NCBI RefSeq assembly: GCF_937924975.1 | Contig: NZ_CALEYG010000028.1 | Coordinates: 62,001-126,000 of the forward strand | From: an uncultured Stomatobaculum sp. | Lineage (GTDB): Bacteria > Bacillota > Clostridia > Lachnospirales > Lachnospiraceae | DNA: 64,000 nucleotides | Direction: 5' to 3' | In this document: piece by piece, positions 1 through 8,143 of the stretch | Position numbering within the stretch: the first letter of the stretch is position 1 | Layout of the letters: the number at the start of each line of letters is the position of its first letter | Notes under the pieces: generated by a model | Databases searched by the model: none | What the model saw: only the letters and a program-made list of their open reading frames with translations | Told to the model about the DNA's origin: nothing | Program-made: the position numbers and the translations under genes

Positions 1-57
1 AATGCGCTTTTGGCCCTGGCGGCAGTCCTGTTGCAAAAAAGGTTTTTTAAGAGATAA
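1..57 (+). CDS. 3' end of an unidentified, probably membrane, protein
   Basis: The first 57 bases read as 18 codons plus TAA, and the peptide is hydrophobic (ALLALAAVLL) followed by the basic tail QKRFFKR. That is how the last transmembrane helix and cytoplasmic tail of a membrane protein usually look. The start lies outside the window, so no family can be named. The other two frames are also open over this short stretch, so the frame choice rests on composition only. Confidence 0.4.
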   Translation, partial: NALLALAAVLLQKRFFKR

Positions 58-190
58 AATATACATAAAATACGGATTAAATCATCGATTTATTGTGCGC
101 TTTGCTGATAAACGAGAGGTGGCCGCATCTTCGTTATAAAATTGACAATACAGTGCAAATGCCAACATTCACCGCTAAAATAAGATAATA

Positions 191-213
191 GCAAAATTTG
201 CAAACAATTTTGC
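191..213. promoter_or_regulatory. inverted repeat upstream of the AspT-like transporter
   Basis: GCAAAATT and AATTTTGC form a perfect 8-bp inverted repeat around a 7-nt spacer, 82 nt upstream of the transporter start. A possible -10 (GATAAT, 184-189) lies immediately before it. The position fits an operator for a local regulator. There is no T-tract, so a terminator is less likely. Confidence 0.35.
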
Positions 214-294
214 GGTGATTCATTGACGCTACAGGAAATATCGTGTTACCATGACCGTAGTTTCAGAAGGGCATTACAAAGAAATGGAGGGGTC

Positions 295-1440
295 ATGGGT
301 TTCATTCACGGTTTGGGCACCAATGCGGTGTTCATGATTTTTCTGACGCTGGTATGCGGTTATGCATTCGGCAGGATTAATTTTGCAGGTGTGAAGTTCG
401 GCACATCCGGTGTTCTGGTGATGGCGTTGATTTTCGGCGCACTGGGCATGGAAGTGCCGGCCATCATCGGCACGGCCGGTCTGGCACTGTTCCTCGCGTG
501 TGTCGGTCTCTCGGCGGGACCGTCGTTTGTCACGAATCTGAAGGCAAATTTCTGGGGCTTTATTGCGACGACCGTTGCGATTCTGGTAGCCGCGGGCGGT
601 ACGGTCATCATGGCGGTCAAAATTTTCAAGCTGCCGGTTGACCTTGCACTCGGTGTCATGGCAGGTGCGATGACCTGCACCGCGAGTCTTGCGACGACCA
701 AGGAGCTCTTCGGCGATAAGTCCGCGGCCGGTGTGGGCTACGGTCTTGCCTATGTGTTCGGCATTATCTCGGTTGTGATGTTCGTTCAGCTGGTGCCGAA
801 GTTCCTGAAGGCAGATGCCGATGCGGAAAATGCAAAGCTGCCGGACGCACCGGTCTCGAAGAGCGAGGGCGATAAGTCGCTGCTCACGGTCGACGGCCCG
901 GGGGTGTTCGTAGTCTGCGTTGCGATTGCGCTCGGCGCGCTGATCGGTGCCATCAAGGTTCCGCTCGGCGGCGGCACGACCTTCTCGCTCGGCACAGGCG
1001 GCGGCGCTATCATCGCAGGTATTTTTGTCTCGGCAATCGGCCACTGCGGCAAGATTAAGCTGACCGCGCCGAAGTCGACGCTGATGCCGCTTCGCGATCT
1101 CGGCATTGCATGGTTCCTTTTGCAGAACGGTGCAGGTGCGGGTCCGAAGTTTGTGTCGACGCTGCAGCAGTATGGCATTATGCTGTTCCTGGTCGGTGCG
1201 TTCATGAGCGTGGTCGCGATTCTCTTCGCGTATGTGGTGGCGAGATATCTCTGCAAAATGCCGCTCTTCGGTGCCCTCGGCGCAACGACGGGCGCTATGA
1301 CTTCGGCGCCGTCCTTAAATGCGCTGATTACCGTGACGGGCAATGACAAGGTGGCTTCCTTCTATGCTGCCTGCCAGCCGGTTGCGACGGTGGGACTTGT
1401 GATTCTGCCGAAGTTGCTCGTGATGATGCTCGGATCCTGA
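295..1440 (+). CDS. AspT/YidE-like (AAE family) membrane transporter
   Basis: A 381-aa integral membrane protein with about ten hydrophobic segments rich in Gly and Ala. The N-terminal GYAFGRINFAGVKFG region and the later LGVMAGAMTCTASLATT and GALGATTGAMTSAP segments resemble the duplicated membrane domain of aspartate:alanine exchanger (AspT/YidE/YbjL) transporters. Classical members have about 550 residues with two central TrkA-C domains. Here the centre is only a short charged linker, so this is a compact version. The start at 295 is chosen because GGAGGGG ends 4 nt upstream; an in-frame upstream codon at 223 lacks a comparable site. It would sit in the cytoplasmic membrane; the substrate (amino acid or dicarboxylate) cannot be deduced. 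It stands alone and is followed by a terminator. Confidence 0.7.
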   Translation: MGFIHGLGTNAVFMIFLTLVCGYAFGRINFAGVKFGTSGVLVMALIFGALGMEVPAIIGTAGLALFLACVGLSAGPSFVTNLKANFWGFIATTVAILVAAGGTVIMAVKIFKLPVDLALGVMAGAMTCTASLATTKELFGDKSAAGVGYGLAYVFGIISVVMFVQLVPKFLKADADAENAKLPDAPVSKSEGDKSLLTVDGPGVFVVCVAIALGALIGAIKVPLGGGTTFSLGTGGGAIIAGIFVSAIGHCGKIKLTAPKSTLMPLRDLGIAWFLLQNGAGAGPKFVSTLQQYGIMLFLVGAFMSVVAILFAYVVARYLCKMPLFGALGATTGAMTSAPSLNALITVTGNDKVASFYAACQPVATVGLVILPKLLVMMLGS

Positions 1441-1474
1441 GTTCATTGTACGAGAGCAAAAACAGAAATTTTGA

Positions 1475-1510
1475 AGCGCTGTTTCGTGAGAACGAGACAG
1501 CGCTTTTTGT
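1475..1510 (+). terminator. rho-independent terminator
   Basis: A 13-bp stem (AGCGCTGTTTCGT paired with ACGAGACAGCGCT, one G-U pair) with a GAGA loop is followed by five T. It ends transcription of the AspT-like gene before the ABC-F gene. Confidence 0.85.
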
Positions 1511-1585
1511 TGCGCGGGTTCGCCTTGACAGACTCTGTGGCGTGCCGGAAAATGAGGACAGGAAGTGACAGAGAGGAGGTTGGCC

Positions 1586-3145
1586 ATGCTCCAAATCAAG
1601 AGCCTTACCATAGAACATCGGCGTGACTTGCGTGTCATTCTGGAGAACTTTAACCTGGTGCTGAATACAGGCGACAAGGCGGTTATCGTCGGCGAGGAGG
1701 GCAACGGGAAGTCTACCCTGCTCAAGTGGATTTTTGACCCTGTCCTTGTCGCGGCCTATGCGGAGTGCAGGGGTGAACGCATCTTGGGCGCGGAGCGACT
1801 TGCTTACCTACCACAGGAGCTGCCGGAGGAACTGAAAGGGAATTCGGTCTATGAATTTTTCTCGGCTTCGGATGCGTTTTATGATTGTAGTGCGAAGGAA
1901 CTCTCGGAGCTCGCCGCACGCTTTCGCCTTTCACCGGAGTTTTTTTACGGAGAACAGCGCATGGACACACTCTCCGGCGGTGAGAAGGTGAAGGCACAAC
2001 TGCTCCGTATCTTTTTGGAGCGGCCTACTATACTCCTGCTCGACGAGCCTTCGAATGACTTAGATCTTGCCACGCTCGAATTATTGGAAAGCCTGATCAA
2101 TGGGTGGGAAGGCATTGTCCTCTTCACCTCGCACGATGAAACCTTGATTGAGCGGACAGCGACGGTGGTGATTCACTTAGAGCAGCTCAAGCGGAAAAGC
2201 GAGAGCCGCTATGCGGTGGTGCGAGACACGTACGCCCGCTACCGGCAGCAGCGCGCGGAACTTTTTGCGCGAAAGACCCAACAGGCGGAGAACGAGCGCA
2301 AGGAGAAAAGGATCCGAGATGAAAAATACGCGCGGCTCCACAACTCGGTGGAGCGGGCGTTATCAAGTGTTTCCCGGCAGGCACCGGGCGAGGGAAAGAA
2401 CTTAAAAGACAAGATGCACGCGGTAAAAGCCATGGGGAAGCGCTTCGAAAAGGAAGACGCAGAGATGACCGAAATGCCGGAGCAGGAGGAAGCTATCTTC
2501 TTTCGGCTCGGCGGTGAGGCGACAGTGATGCCGCAGGGGAAAACGGTGATTGACTATGCCCTCGCGGAACTGAAAACGCCGGACGGTGAGCGTCTGTTGG
2601 CGAGAGACATCTGCCTTAAGCTGCGAGGGCCCGAAAAGCTCTGCATCATAGGCGAGAACGGCGCGGGAAAGACGAGCTTGCTGCGCGGAATTGCGGCGGC
2701 TTTGCTCGCGCGAAAAGATCTCCGCGCGCAGTATATGCCGCAGAACTACGAGGATCTGTTGGAATTAGATCGAACCCCGGTCGACTTCCTGGACAATAGC
2801 GGCGATAAGGCAGTGCGCACCAAAATTCGTACCTATTTGGGAGCGCTTAAATTCACGGCAGAGGAGATGGATCACCCCATGCGGGAACTCTCCGGCGGAC
2901 AAAAGGCCAAGGTCTTACTTCTCAAAATGAGCCTCTCGGATGCGAATGTCCTCATACTCGATGAGCCGACCCGCAACTTTTCGCCGCTCTCGGGGCCTGT
3001 GATTCGAAGCTTGTTGGCCGCGTTTCCGGGGGCTGTTATCAGCATCTCCCACGACAGAAAATATATCGATGAGGTTTGTACGCGCGTGTTACGTTTGACG
3101 GAAGCGGGACTTATGCCTGCGCCGGAATTCGGCAAACAGAATTGA
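1586..3145 (+). CDS. ABC-F family ATPase (ribosome-associated type)
   Basis: A 519-aa soluble protein with two ABC ATPase domains and no membrane segment. Domain 1 has Walker A GEEGNGKST near residue 36, signature LSGGEKVKAQL and Walker B ILLLDEPSNDLD. Domain 2 has GENGAGKTS, LSGGQKAKVLLL and LILDEPTRNFSPLSG. Between them is a charged linker (about residues 210-285) matching the P-site tRNA interaction motif region of ABC-F proteins. The TRNFSPLS variant in the second Walker B is typical of the Lsa/Vga-like resistance branch and its relatives in Firmicutes, so antibiotic target protection is possible. Sequence alone cannot separate that from a housekeeping role. The start at 1586 follows GAGGAGGT; the GTG at 1565 has no such site. 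Confidence 0.85.
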   Translation: MLQIKSLTIEHRRDLRVILENFNLVLNTGDKAVIVGEEGNGKSTLLKWIFDPVLVAAYAECRGERILGAERLAYLPQELPEELKGNSVYEFFSASDAFYDCSAKELSELAARFRLSPEFFYGEQRMDTLSGGEKVKAQLLRIFLERPTILLLDEPSNDLDLATLELLESLINGWEGIVLFTSHDETLIERTATVVIHLEQLKRKSESRYAVVRDTYARYRQQRAELFARKTQQAENERKEKRIRDEKYARLHNSVERALSSVSRQAPGEGKNLKDKMHAVKAMGKRFEKEDAEMTEMPEQEEAIFFRLGGEATVMPQGKTVIDYALAELKTPDGERLLARDICLKLRGPEKLCIIGENGAGKTSLLRGIAAALLARKDLRAQYMPQNYEDLLELDRTPVDFLDNSGDKAVRTKIRTYLGALKFTAEEMDHPMRELSGGQKAKVLLLKMSLSDANVLILDEPTRNFSPLSGPVIRSLLAAFPGAVISISHDRKYIDEVCTRVLRLTEAGLMPAPEFGKQN

Positions 3146-3179
3146 GCTTGCGGAGAAAGAAGCGGAATCAGCAAGCGGG

Positions 3180-3225
3180 CCAAAAGCGGTGGAAGCGCAA
3201 TGAAGCGCGTTCCGCCGCTTTTTGG
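3180..3225 (+). terminator. rho-independent terminator
   Basis: Imperfect stem-loop in which CCAAAAGCGGTGGAAGCGC pairs with a GCGC..CCGCCGCTTTTTGG arm. It lies about 35 nt behind the ABC-F stop codon. Confidence 0.65.
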
Positions 3226-3502
3226 CCGTGTCAAAGAGTTGAGTCGGTATAAGACCCTATAAGGGCGCTAGAGACTAAAAGGGGAAAACAGACGCGCTTC
3301 GGAGCAGGCTTTACGGAGGAGAGAGAAGCAGCAGGGCTGCGGCGGGGGAGAGAACTGGGTCGAAAAACAGAGTCGAAAACAGAGTTGAAAAACAGAGTCG
3401 AATGTGTGCGTCTGTGTAAAACCTTAGTGCGGCGGACAAGTCGCGGAAACCCGTAGAATCGGCTATAATAAGTTTAGCGTGTAGTGATAGAAAGAGGTAA
3501 GT
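3226..3502 (+). promoter_or_regulatory. upstream region of the exonuclease gene, with a short tandem repeat
   Basis: A gene-free stretch. At 3360-3404 the 12-13-nt unit TCGAAAAACAGAG occurs three times with small changes, followed by a fourth partial TCGAA. A good -10 (TATAAT, 3464-3469) lies 34 nt ahead of the exonuclease start with no clear -35 partner. A ribosome site, AGAGGT, precedes the ATG at 3503. Nothing else recognised. Confidence 0.5.
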
Positions 3503-4108
3503 ATGTCGCGTTTTATTGCCTTTGATGTGGAGACACCGAACCGTTTCAGCGACCGCATGAGTGCCATAGGCATTTCCGTAATGGAAGACGGTGTCGTGGT
3601 GGATTCCTATTATACCTTGGTAAATCCTGAGACACAGTTCGACTATTTCAATGTGCAGCTCACCGGCATCAGCGCGGAGAGCGTGCAGCACGCACCGACC
3701 TTTCCCAAGGTATGGGAGGAGATTGCGCCGCTCATGGAGAGCGGGCTTCTGGTTGCGCACAATGCCGTGTTTGACATGGGCGTACTCAGGAAATGCCTGA
3801 GTGCTTACGGAATCGTATGGAAGCCCGAGGTGCCCTACCTTTGTACGGTACAGATGGGAAAGCGCCTGTTGCCCGGAATGAGCCACAAGTTAAATGTGCT
3901 CTGCGAGTACTACGGCATTGCGCTGGATCACCATAAGGCGGACAGCGACAGCCGCGCCTGCGCAGAGATTCTGCTTCGCTATTTGGAGTCCGGCGCTGAC
4001 ATCACCCCCTTTATACGGCGCTGCTACCTATCAGCAAGCAGTTCAGAGGAAAGTGAGAAAACAGCGTATCCAAAGCGGAAATCAATCAAGACAGGAAGAA
4101 AACGGTAA
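3503..4108 (+). CDS. DEDDh 3'-5' exonuclease (DnaQ/RNase T superfamily)
   Basis: A 201-aa protein. It begins with FIAFDVETPN, which carries the Asp and Glu of exonuclease motif I. Motif II is VAHNAVFDMGVL and motif III is HHKADSDSRACAE, with His and Asp. This order matches the DEDDh family (DNA polymerase III epsilon-like). Proteins of this size without a polymerase domain usually act as stand-alone DNA or RNA 3'-5' exonucleases. The C-terminal 30 residues are basic and serine-rich, suggesting nucleic acid contact. It leads a small group with two or three unknown genes; the next start is 24 nt downstream. Confidence 0.85.
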   Translation: MSRFIAFDVETPNRFSDRMSAIGISVMEDGVVVDSYYTLVNPETQFDYFNVQLTGISAESVQHAPTFPKVWEEIAPLMESGLLVAHNAVFDMGVLRKCLSAYGIVWKPEVPYLCTVQMGKRLLPGMSHKLNVLCEYYGIALDHHKADSDSRACAEILLRYLESGADITPFIRRCYLSASSSEESEKTAYPKRKSIKTGRKR

Positions 4109-4132
4109 GAGCAAAGCGGAAGGGAGAAACGT

Positions 4133-4525
4133 ATGTACGACGACATCTTCTTGGCCGGCGGTGTATTCGCCGCGGTATTTTCTCTGATTTTTATTTTGGC
4201 CCTTGTTTTAATCATCGTGAGAGTTGTGCAGGGCATAGACACTTGGCACAAGAACAACCGGTCCCCGAAACAAACGGTTTCCGCCGTGCTCGTGGGAAAG
4301 CGAACCGCGGTCTGGGGACACAGCGGCACCAACACGGTCGGGAGTACGAATACCGCGTATTTCCTCACCTTTCAGGCAGAGAGCGGTGAGCGCACGGAGT
4401 TTAACGTGGACGGCAGGGTCTACGGAATGTCGGCCGAAGGTGACCGCGGACAGTTGAGCTTTCAGGGAACACGTTTCCTCGGCTTTGAGCGAAGGCAGGA
4501 CAAATACTCCGGAGGTGCGACATGA
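4133..4525 (+). CDS. DUF2500-type membrane-anchored protein
   Basis: A 130-aa protein with one N-terminal transmembrane helix (about residues 8-32). The soluble part contains VSAVLVGKRT, YFLTFQAESGER and EFNVDGRVYGM, which fits the DUF2500 family of small bacterial membrane proteins. Function is unknown. The stop codon overlaps the next start (ATGA at 4522), so the two are translationally coupled. The ribosome site GAAGGGAG lies 6 nt before the ATG. Confidence 0.65.
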   Translation: MYDDIFLAGGVFAAVFSLIFILALVLIIVRVVQGIDTWHKNNRSPKQTVSAVLVGKRTAVWGHSGTNTVGSTNTAYFLTFQAESGERTEFNVDGRVYGMSAEGDRGQLSFQGTRFLGFERRQDKYSGGAT

Positions 4526-4905
4526 TTACGAGATATCGTCCCACCATTAAGCCACCCTTTAGCCTGCATGACAGAATCGTGCAGGAAATTGCGGATGCGG
4601 GGACTTCCGTGTGCCTCTTTTTTGAGGAGGGCAGCCTTACGATTGAGGATGTAGACCCCGATTTTGTGGCGGTTCTTTTGTTGCGCCCGGAGAAAGAGCG
4701 CGGAGCGTTCGAAGGGAAGCGCATGTCGCTCAAGCACTTTTTGGAGCGCTATACCGAGTACAGTTTTGAGTTGGTCGACGAGCTCTATGGCGACCACACA
4801 CTCACCTACAGCGGCTACCTTACACTGCCGGATGACAACAGCCTGATTGAGATGTCGCTGGAAGTCTATTACAGCGGCGAGCTGGTCTACGATACGGAGA
4901 GCTGA
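4522..4905 (+). CDS. hypothetical protein, coupled to the DUF2500 gene
   Basis: A 127-aa acidic soluble protein with no signal peptide or membrane segment. It starts inside the ATGA overlap with the DUF2500 gene. No family recognised. It has alternating strands and an acidic C-terminal half rich in Tyr, Glu and Asp, as in small beta-rich cytoplasmic proteins. It is likely expressed together with its neighbour. Confidence 0.6.
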   Translation: MITRYRPTIKPPFSLHDRIVQEIADAGTSVCLFFEEGSLTIEDVDPDFVAVLLLRPEKERGAFEGKRMSLKHFLERYTEYSFELVDELYGDHTLTYSGYLTLPDDNSLIEMSLEVYYSGELVYDTES

Positions 4906-5105
4906 AACGGAAAGCCATGTGAAATGCATGCGCAAAGAAGAGTGCAGGAGAAACGATAGGGGCATTTCGTGGGAGGAAGCGCCTGCACCTCGTTGCGATC
5001 GGAGACAAGTAAACGCCGCGAGAACAAGAGCGGCGGCAACATACGCAATCGGGATGAAGGGATACAGGCGGAATGCCGCTTGACCGTGTGAAGAGGGGAC
5101 GAGAG

Positions 5106-5483
5106 ATGAACAAGGAAGAACGTGCGGAAAATTGGTTTCGGAATATACCGGGGGAAGAGAAAATTCCCATGGAGAAGAAAATTGAACTCTGCGGGCGGGT
5201 TACGATTCCCATCATAGTGATCTGTCTCGGAATCTTTATCGCGGAGTATGCGCTGCTTCGTTTCTTCGGCGGCGGAACGCTCATTGACCGCGCGGCGGAT
5301 TTTGTCAATGAAATTGCGCGCGCAAAGGGCAGAGTACACTATACGACGCTTGCGACCGTCGGTGTAATCATGATGTTTCCGTTTGCTGTCTTGCCGGTCA
5401 CGGTGAGTACGCTTTACCGGCGGAGTTGGCTGCGTAAACAGGCGAAAAAATGGCTGTCCGAACATACGCAGAACGAGAACTGA
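5106..5483 (+). CDS. small two-helix membrane protein
   Basis: A 125-aa protein with two predicted transmembrane helices (about residues 31-52 and 84-106) and a basic C-terminus. The start at 5106 follows GAGGGGACGAG; an upstream in-frame ATG at 5073 lacks a ribosome site. About 200 nt separate it from the previous gene. I do not recognise a family. Confidence 0.55.
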   Translation: MNKEERAENWFRNIPGEEKIPMEKKIELCGRVTIPIIVICLGIFIAEYALLRFFGGGTLIDRAADFVNEIARAKGRVHYTTLATVGVIMMFPFAVLPVTVSTLYRRSWLRKQAKKWLSEHTQNEN

Positions 5484-5500
5484 GAAAACAGGGAATCAAA

Positions 5501-5542
5501 AATAGCGGATGCAACTGATTTTAGTCAGCTGCATCCGCTATT
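5501..5542. terminator. bidirectional terminator between convergent genes
   Basis: An 18-bp nearly perfect inverted repeat (AATAGCGGATGCAACTGA against its complement) with a 6-nt loop lies between the plus-strand membrane protein and the minus-strand GntP permease. A and T runs on both sides allow it to serve both strands. Confidence 0.85.
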
Positions 5543-5575
5543 ATTGTGCCGTTATTTTTTGTGCCTGCCGAATTC

Positions 5576-6838
5576 TTACGCCGTCACAAGATACAGAATG
5601 ACAGCGACAATCGTGGAAGTGAGTCCGATCAGTGCCTCGAAGGGAATCAGCTTCATGCGGTTCTTGATGTCCATGTAGACAGAGCCGCCGGTCGCGTGGA
5701 AGAAGGAGCCGTGCGGCAGGGAGTCAAGCACAGTCGCGCCTGCGTGAATCATAGCCGCAGCGGAGAGTGCGGGGACACCTGCTGCGAGCAGGGTGCCCGA
5801 GAAGGTCTGGGAGGCAACGGTGGAGCCTGCGGTGGTGGAAGCGGTCGCGGCTCCCATCAGGATACCGGAGAGTGGTGCCAGGATGAAAGCCGGCATGTTC
5901 ATGGCGCTGAGCAGTGTGGTCATATCCTTCTGGAGCGCGGAAGCCTTGATGATACCCGCAATCGTGCCGGTTCCGATTAGAAGAATCGCGACGCCGATGA
6001 CCTTCGAGAGGCCGAAGTCCGTGTAGGGAATCAGGTTGCGGATGTTTCCGGTTACCAGAATGCAGACCAGACCGCCGAGCGGAAGCGCAATCAGCGGATC
6101 CACCGAAATCTTGGCGAGCGGACGCAGCGCGAGGAGCACAATGACAGTCAGCGGGCCCGCAAACGCCTGCAGAGCATTCGGGAGCTTTTCTGCCGGTGCC
6201 GCCTCGAGATCGTTCTGCGAAATGCCGTCGCCCGCCTTCTTTGCGAGCAGGGAAGCAAGGACTATGGTTGCGATGAGTGCGCAGATCGCCGGAATCAGGT
6301 TCTTAAGCATCACAGCCGTGAGGTCAAGCTGAAAGGCCTCGGTCACGGCAATGGTGTTCGGGTTCGGGGAGACAATGTTGCCTGCCTTGCCGCCGCCTAT
6401 CATCGCGAGCAGTATGCCGCTCTTCGAGAGGCCGGCGCGCTCACCGATTGCAAGGGCAATCGGCGCAACCGTGATGACAGCGATGTCGATGAACACGCCG
6501 ACCGCGCAGATAATCATGGTCGCGACCGCGAGTGCCGCAACGGCGCGCTTTTCGCCTATCGTGTCGACTATGGTCTCTGCGATTTTCTGCGCTGCGCCGG
6601 TTTTAATGAGTGCGCCCGCCAGAATACCGCTGGTCAGAATGCGAAGCACCGAGGACATCATGGAGCCTGCGCCGCTCACCATCGTGGAGACCGTGCCCGC
6701 GAGCCCGCCGCCGCCGATCAATCCGCCGATTAAGGCGCCGAGAATCAGACCGTAGGCCGGCTGTACCTTTTTGATAATCAGGAGAATGGCGACGACCAGT
6801 CCGATCAGTGCGCCGAGTGTCGTGAATTGTAAGTCCAT
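5576..6838 (-). CDS. GntP-family permease, probable glycerate (or gluconate) transporter
   Basis: A 420-aa membrane protein with about twelve hydrophobic segments. Glycine-rich stretches such as GLILGALIGGLIGGGG and the conserved GKAGNIVSPNPNT are typical of the GntP family of H+-coupled sugar-acid symporters. It follows glycerate kinase by 15 nt on the same strand, so glycerate is the most likely substrate. Gluconate or another hydroxy acid remains possible. A CdaR-type activator lies divergently upstream, which makes a substrate-induced operon probable. Confidence 0.85.
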   Translation of the reverse strand: MDLQFTTLGALIGLVVAILLIIKKVQPAYGLILGALIGGLIGGGGLAGTVSTMVSGAGSMMSSVLRILTSGILAGALIKTGAAQKIAETIVDTIGEKRAVAALAVATMIICAVGVFIDIAVITVAPIALAIGERAGLSKSGILLAMIGGGKAGNIVSPNPNTIAVTEAFQLDLTAVMLKNLIPAICALIATIVLASLLAKKAGDGISQNDLEAAPAEKLPNALQAFAGPLTVIVLLALRPLAKISVDPLIALPLGGLVCILVTGNIRNLIPYTDFGLSKVIGVAILLIGTGTIAGIIKASALQKDMTTLLSAMNMPAFILAPLSGILMGAATASTTAGSTVASQTFSGTLLAAGVPALSAAAMIHAGATVLDSLPHGSFFHATGGSVYMDIKNRMKLIPFEALIGLTSTIVAVILYLVTA

Positions 6839-6853
6839 GGGAAACCTCCGTTT

Positions 6854-7990
6854 TTATTTGAGCAGGAACAGGCGCAGTGCCTGTTCGACCGTATCTGTCA
6901 TATTCTGTCTTGCATTGTCGGGCTCCATCGCCTCTTGGAGCGTCGAGATGCGGCGCAGTATCGGGAAAAAGGCATCGATGCCGTGCGCGTTGCAGGCGGT
7001 CGCATCCTGGGTGACCGCACCCGCGAAGGCGATGACGGGTTTTCCGTACTGCTTTGCGATTTGTGCCACGCCGATTGGCGCCTTGCCCATGACAGTCTGT
7101 CCGTCGAGCCGCCCCTCGCCGGTAATCACGAGGTCGGCATCCTTCACATAGTCCTCGAGGCGGGTCTCCTCAAGCACAATTTTGATGCCGGATTCGAGCT
7201 GCGCGTCGGTAAAGGTCAAGAAGGCAAAGCCGAGGCCGCCCGCCGCGCCCGTTCCCGCCTGCCGCGGGTTCGCCTTCTCGTATTTTTCGCGCGCCAGTGT
7301 CGCATAGTAGGCGAGCCACTTGTCCATCTGCATGATCATGCCGGGATCGGCGCCTTTCTGCGGGCCGAAGACCGCGCTGCAGCCCTGATCGCCGCAGAGC
7401 GTATTGGTCACATCGCAGGCCACGCGGAAGGTACAATCCGCAAGTTCCGGAATGACCTTCTCATCCGTGATGCGGTCCAGAACCTGCAAGCCCTTGGCGC
7501 CGAAGGGAACTTGCTTGCCCTCGCTGTCAAGGAGCCCGTAGCCGAGCGCCTGCAACATGCCGATGCCGCCGTCATTCGTCGCGGAACCGCCGATGCCCAC
7601 AATAAAGTGGCGGCAACCCTTCGCAATCGCATCCCGTATCATCTCTCCGACCCCGTAGGTCGTCGTATTCAGCGGGTTGCGCTCCTTTTCATCGACGAGG
7701 GTGATGCCGGCAGCCGCAGCCATTTCGAGGATTGCGGTTTTGCCGTCCTGCAAAATGCCGTAGACCGCAGTGACCGGCGCGCCGAGCGGCCCTGTGACGC
7801 GCACCTCTTGCAGGGTGCCTCCCATACCTATGGTGAGCGCCTCCACTGTGCCTTCGCCGCCGTCCGCGAGCGGGCGCACCAGGACTTCGGCGCTGCTGTC
7901 CGCCCTGAGAATTCCGGCGCGGATTGCATCGCCCGCCTCAAGAGAACTGAGAGACCCCTTGAGAGAATCAATGGCGACCACTACTTTCAT
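6854..7990 (-). CDS. garK: glycerate kinase (GarK/GlxK family)
   Basis: A 378-aa protein of the class used for D-glycerate phosphorylation with ATP. The N-terminus MKVVVAIDSLKGSLSS, the LADGGEGTVEAL motif, IGGSATNDGGIGMLQALG and TGEGRLDGQT are family signatures in the right order, and the length is typical. It is the first gene of a two-gene operon with the GntP permease: uptake then phosphorylation, feeding 2-phosphoglycerate to glycolysis. The start is preceded by GGAGGAAAC. The symbol follows the family; a biosynthetic name such as glxK would be equally acceptable. Confidence 0.92.
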   Translation of the reverse strand: MKVVVAIDSLKGSLSSLEAGDAIRAGILRADSSAEVLVRPLADGGEGTVEALTIGMGGTLQEVRVTGPLGAPVTAVYGILQDGKTAILEMAAAAGITLVDEKERNPLNTTTYGVGEMIRDAIAKGCRHFIVGIGGSATNDGGIGMLQALGYGLLDSEGKQVPFGAKGLQVLDRITDEKVIPELADCTFRVACDVTNTLCGDQGCSAVFGPQKGADPGMIMQMDKWLAYYATLAREKYEKANPRQAGTGAAGGLGFAFLTFTDAQLESGIKIVLEETRLEDYVKDADLVITGEGRLDGQTVMGKAPIGVAQIAKQYGKPVIAFAGAVTQDATACNAHGIDAFFPILRRISTLQEAMEPDNARQNMTDTVEQALRLFLLK

Positions 7991-8143
7991 CTCGTTTCCT
8001 CCTTGTTTTGTTTTCGGATGCCTACTGACAGCCTGTGCTGTCGAACTGTAGTAAGAATAGCGGAATCGCCGAACATGGTCTATGTTACAGAGAATGGGAA
8101 GTGATATACTGAGAATAAAGTTTTAGGTACGGAGAACAAAAAT
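7991..8143. promoter_or_regulatory. divergent promoter region of the glycerate module
   Basis: A 153-nt spacer between garK and the CdaR-like gene. TATACT at 8105-8110 with TGTTAC 16 nt upstream can serve the regulator. The minus-strand promoter is not clear by eye. This is the expected site for CdaR-type activator binding. Confidence 0.5.

Noticed and set aside
274..1044. 256-codon minus-strand frame opposite the AspT-like gene
   Set aside because: Shadow of the plus-strand gene: Arg/His-rich composition, no start site, and the plus strand has clear transmembrane coding.
6935..8104. 389-codon plus-strand frame opposite glycerate kinase
   Set aside because: Antisense shadow of a well-supported kinase in GC-rich DNA; no motif and no ribosome site.
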